This document shows positions 6,596 through 7,796 of a stretch of 7,796 bases of DNA, in pieces (position 1 is the stretch's first letter; every line of letters starts with the position of its first letter). The translations under genes were made by a program, and so were the position numbers. Source of the DNA: an uncultured Fidelibacterota bacterium (GTDB lineage: Bacteria > Marinisomatota > Marinisomatia > Marinisomatales > TCS55). The notes beneath the pieces were generated by a model. The model was not told the origin of the DNA and made no database searches. It saw only the letters and a list, made by a program, of their open reading frames with translations. Where the stretch lies: contig CAJWTA010000051.1 in NCBI GenBank assembly GCA_913046805.1, positions 1-7,796 of the forward strand. Reading direction: 5' to 3'.

Positions 6596-7721
6596 ACATT
6601 TATTAATCATACTTTGTTCTCTAACTTTATTTCAAGGTTGTGCTACAGTCAAAAATTTTTTTGGAAGAAAATCCATTATTGATCCTGATGACCCAAACTT
6701 CCTCAATAATATTCAAAAACTTCGAAGTGCATATCAAGATGGAGATATACAAGCTCTAGAAGAAATGATACAGATTTACACTGATGAAAATCAGCATATA
6801 AAAGCAAGAATAGAAGCGGGAAGAATGTTAGCAAATACTCAACATCCCATGGCATTAAATGCCATTGCAGAGATGGTTGAAACAACGAGTGCTGTTGATT
6901 TTTCTCTTCTAAAAGCATCGATAGAGATGTTGGCTCTCTTTAGAGAAAACCCCAAAGCAAGTTCAGCTTTGCTTGAAAGCGCACACATTCTTGAAGACAG
7001 GACAAACAACCTTCATCTAACAATTACAGAAAATCTTCATAAGGTTAGAACAAAAGACCAAGTACTTGGATTATTGGACCTTTATGAAATTGCAAAAACA
7101 AATATGAGCAGAACCGAGGGAATGCTAACAAAACAATTAGGGGCACTTGGCAGCGATCAAGTCATTCCTGTATTAACAGCAATTGCTAAAGACCCCAATG
7201 TCAGGTTAGGGATAAGAAATAAAGCAGTACAAATTTTAGGAAAGAAAAGTCCTGAAGATGTTGCCACTGCTTTTGCAGAACTATTAGGTGATCCAAATAC
7301 AAATTTAGAAGTTCGTGAGTTTGCCATAAATACAATGGCCGGAGTAAAACAGGAAAACTTAATTCTTGCACTATTAAATACTTACAACACAGGCAAAAGC
7401 CAATATTATACCCTACTTAATACAATGCTCTCTGCTCTAGGAGAGTTTAACGAGCCTGAAGTAAAACTTGCAGTTGTTGAAATAGCTAGTAGTGAAGATT
7501 ATCCTATAGACATTAGAAAGAAAGCGATTGATAATCTAGGTGCATTTAAAGACCCACGTGTAATCCCTAAAATATTACCAATTCTTGAAAAAAGAGAAAA
7601 TTATGTTTACTATGATAATATTTTAGATATGGTCTATATGCTGGGTGAAGAAAAAATATGGGCGGAACAAGTTAGAAGAATGGCACATAAGGCAAGCTTT
7701 AGCAAGAGGGAGCATGAATAA
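6585..7721 (+). CDS. HEAT-repeat-like predicted lipoprotein
   Basis: A 378-residue predicted envelope protein of unknown specific function. It opens with MMRKHLLIILCSLTLFQGC, a short basic start and hydrophobic core followed by a probable lipobox at LFQG-C19. Phe at -3 is unusual but tolerated in some lipoproteins. A mature Cys19 would be lipidated and the rest periplasmic, on the inner or outer membrane. From about 42 to 355 the sequence consists of paired amphipathic helices of HEAT/ARM type. Repeat-like units include GALGSDQVIPVLTAIAKDP (186-204), the ILGKKSPEDVATAFAELLGDP unit (217-237) and NLGAFKDPRVIPKILPIL (317-334). Such solenoids usually serve as protein-binding scaffolds; no catalytic motif is visible. 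Two adjacent ATGs (6585, 6588) are possible starts, the second giving MRKHLL. It overlaps lpxH by 11 bp and the next gene by 8 bp, so the three are very likely co-transcribed and translationally coupled. Confidence 0.85.
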   Translation: MMRKHLLIILCSLTLFQGCATVKNFFGRKSIIDPDDPNFLNNIQKLRSAYQDGDIQALEEMIQIYTDENQHIKARIEAGRMLANTQHPMALNAIAEMVETTSAVDFSLLKASIEMLALFRENPKASSALLESAHILEDRTNNLHLTITENLHKVRTKDQVLGLLDLYEIAKTNMSRTEGMLTKQLGALGSDQVIPVLTAIAKDPNVRLGIRNKAVQILGKKSPEDVATAFAELLGDPNTNLEVREFAINTMAGVKQENLILALLNTYNTGKSQYYTLLNTMLSALGEFNEPEVKLAVVEIASSEDYPIDIRKKAIDNLGAFKDPRVIPKILPILEKRENYVYYDNILDMVYMLGEEKIWAEQVRRMAHKASFSKREHE

Positions 7722-7796
7722 AAAACTCATTATATCTTTGTCAATAGTTTATATGTCATTATGCAATATTGTATTTGCTAATTACACTATTTCGGG
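7714..7796 (+). CDS. N-terminus of an exported protein (runs off the window)
   Basis: The ATG at 7714 overlaps the stop of the HEAT-repeat gene by 8 bp. It is preceded by a purine-rich Shine-Dalgarno, GAGGGAG at 7706-7712, the best ribosome-binding site in the window. The 27 visible codons stay open to the edge and start MNKKLIISLSIVYMSL, then CNIVFANYTIS. This is a classic Sec signal peptide with two Lys, a hydrophobic core and likely signal peptidase I cleavage after VFA. The mature part is too short to assign a family. It is the third member of the lpxH cluster and is expected in the periplasm or outer membrane. Confidence 0.78.
   Translation, partial: MNKKLIISLSIVYMSLCNIVFANYTIS

Overview
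This AT-rich window comes from a diderm (outer-membrane) bacterium. It carries a lipid A phosphatase, a very large outer-membrane beta-barrel fusion protein, a probable lipoprotein and an exported protein. The low G+C, the Sec signal peptide ending near Phe-Gly-Gln, the PD40/Omp85 fusion and the leaders with weak Shine-Dalgarno sequences together suggest a marine member of the FCB group, such as a SAR406/Marinimicrobia-like lineage. That placement is an inference from style, because no marker gene in the window fixes taxonomy. There are no mobile elements, RNA genes or CRISPR arrays.

Layout: two gene clusters diverge from a 144-bp intergenic region (5711-5854). The leftward cluster on the minus strand holds, in transcription order, a 1057-residue secreted metalloprotease-like/PD40 beta-propeller/Omp85-barrel protein, then radA (recombination and fork-repair ATPase), then tgt (tRNA-guanine transglycosylase for queuosine). 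radA and tgt overlap in a TTGA stop/start junction. radA is preceded by a 38-bp gap holding an 8-bp inverted repeat that covers its ribosome-binding signals. The rightward cluster on the plus strand holds lpxH (lipid A step 4), an overlapping HEAT-repeat lipoprotein, and the first 27 codons of a further exported protein that runs off the window. The divergent region has an odd palindrome, ATATTG-T-CAATAT, that supplies a -35-like hexamer to each strand.

The main observation concerns Tgt. Its active-site residues are preserved, yet all four ligands of the structural zinc site found in characterised TGTs (Cys-X-Cys-X2-Cys plus a downstream His) are replaced, by Ser308, His310, Gly313 and Leu339. 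The neighbouring RadA keeps its own four-Cys zinc finger. Secondary items are the protease/propeller/barrel fusion, whose barrel lacks a recognisable VRGF motif, and the hairpin over the radA start. Most of the window is otherwise conventional housekeeping and envelope sequence.
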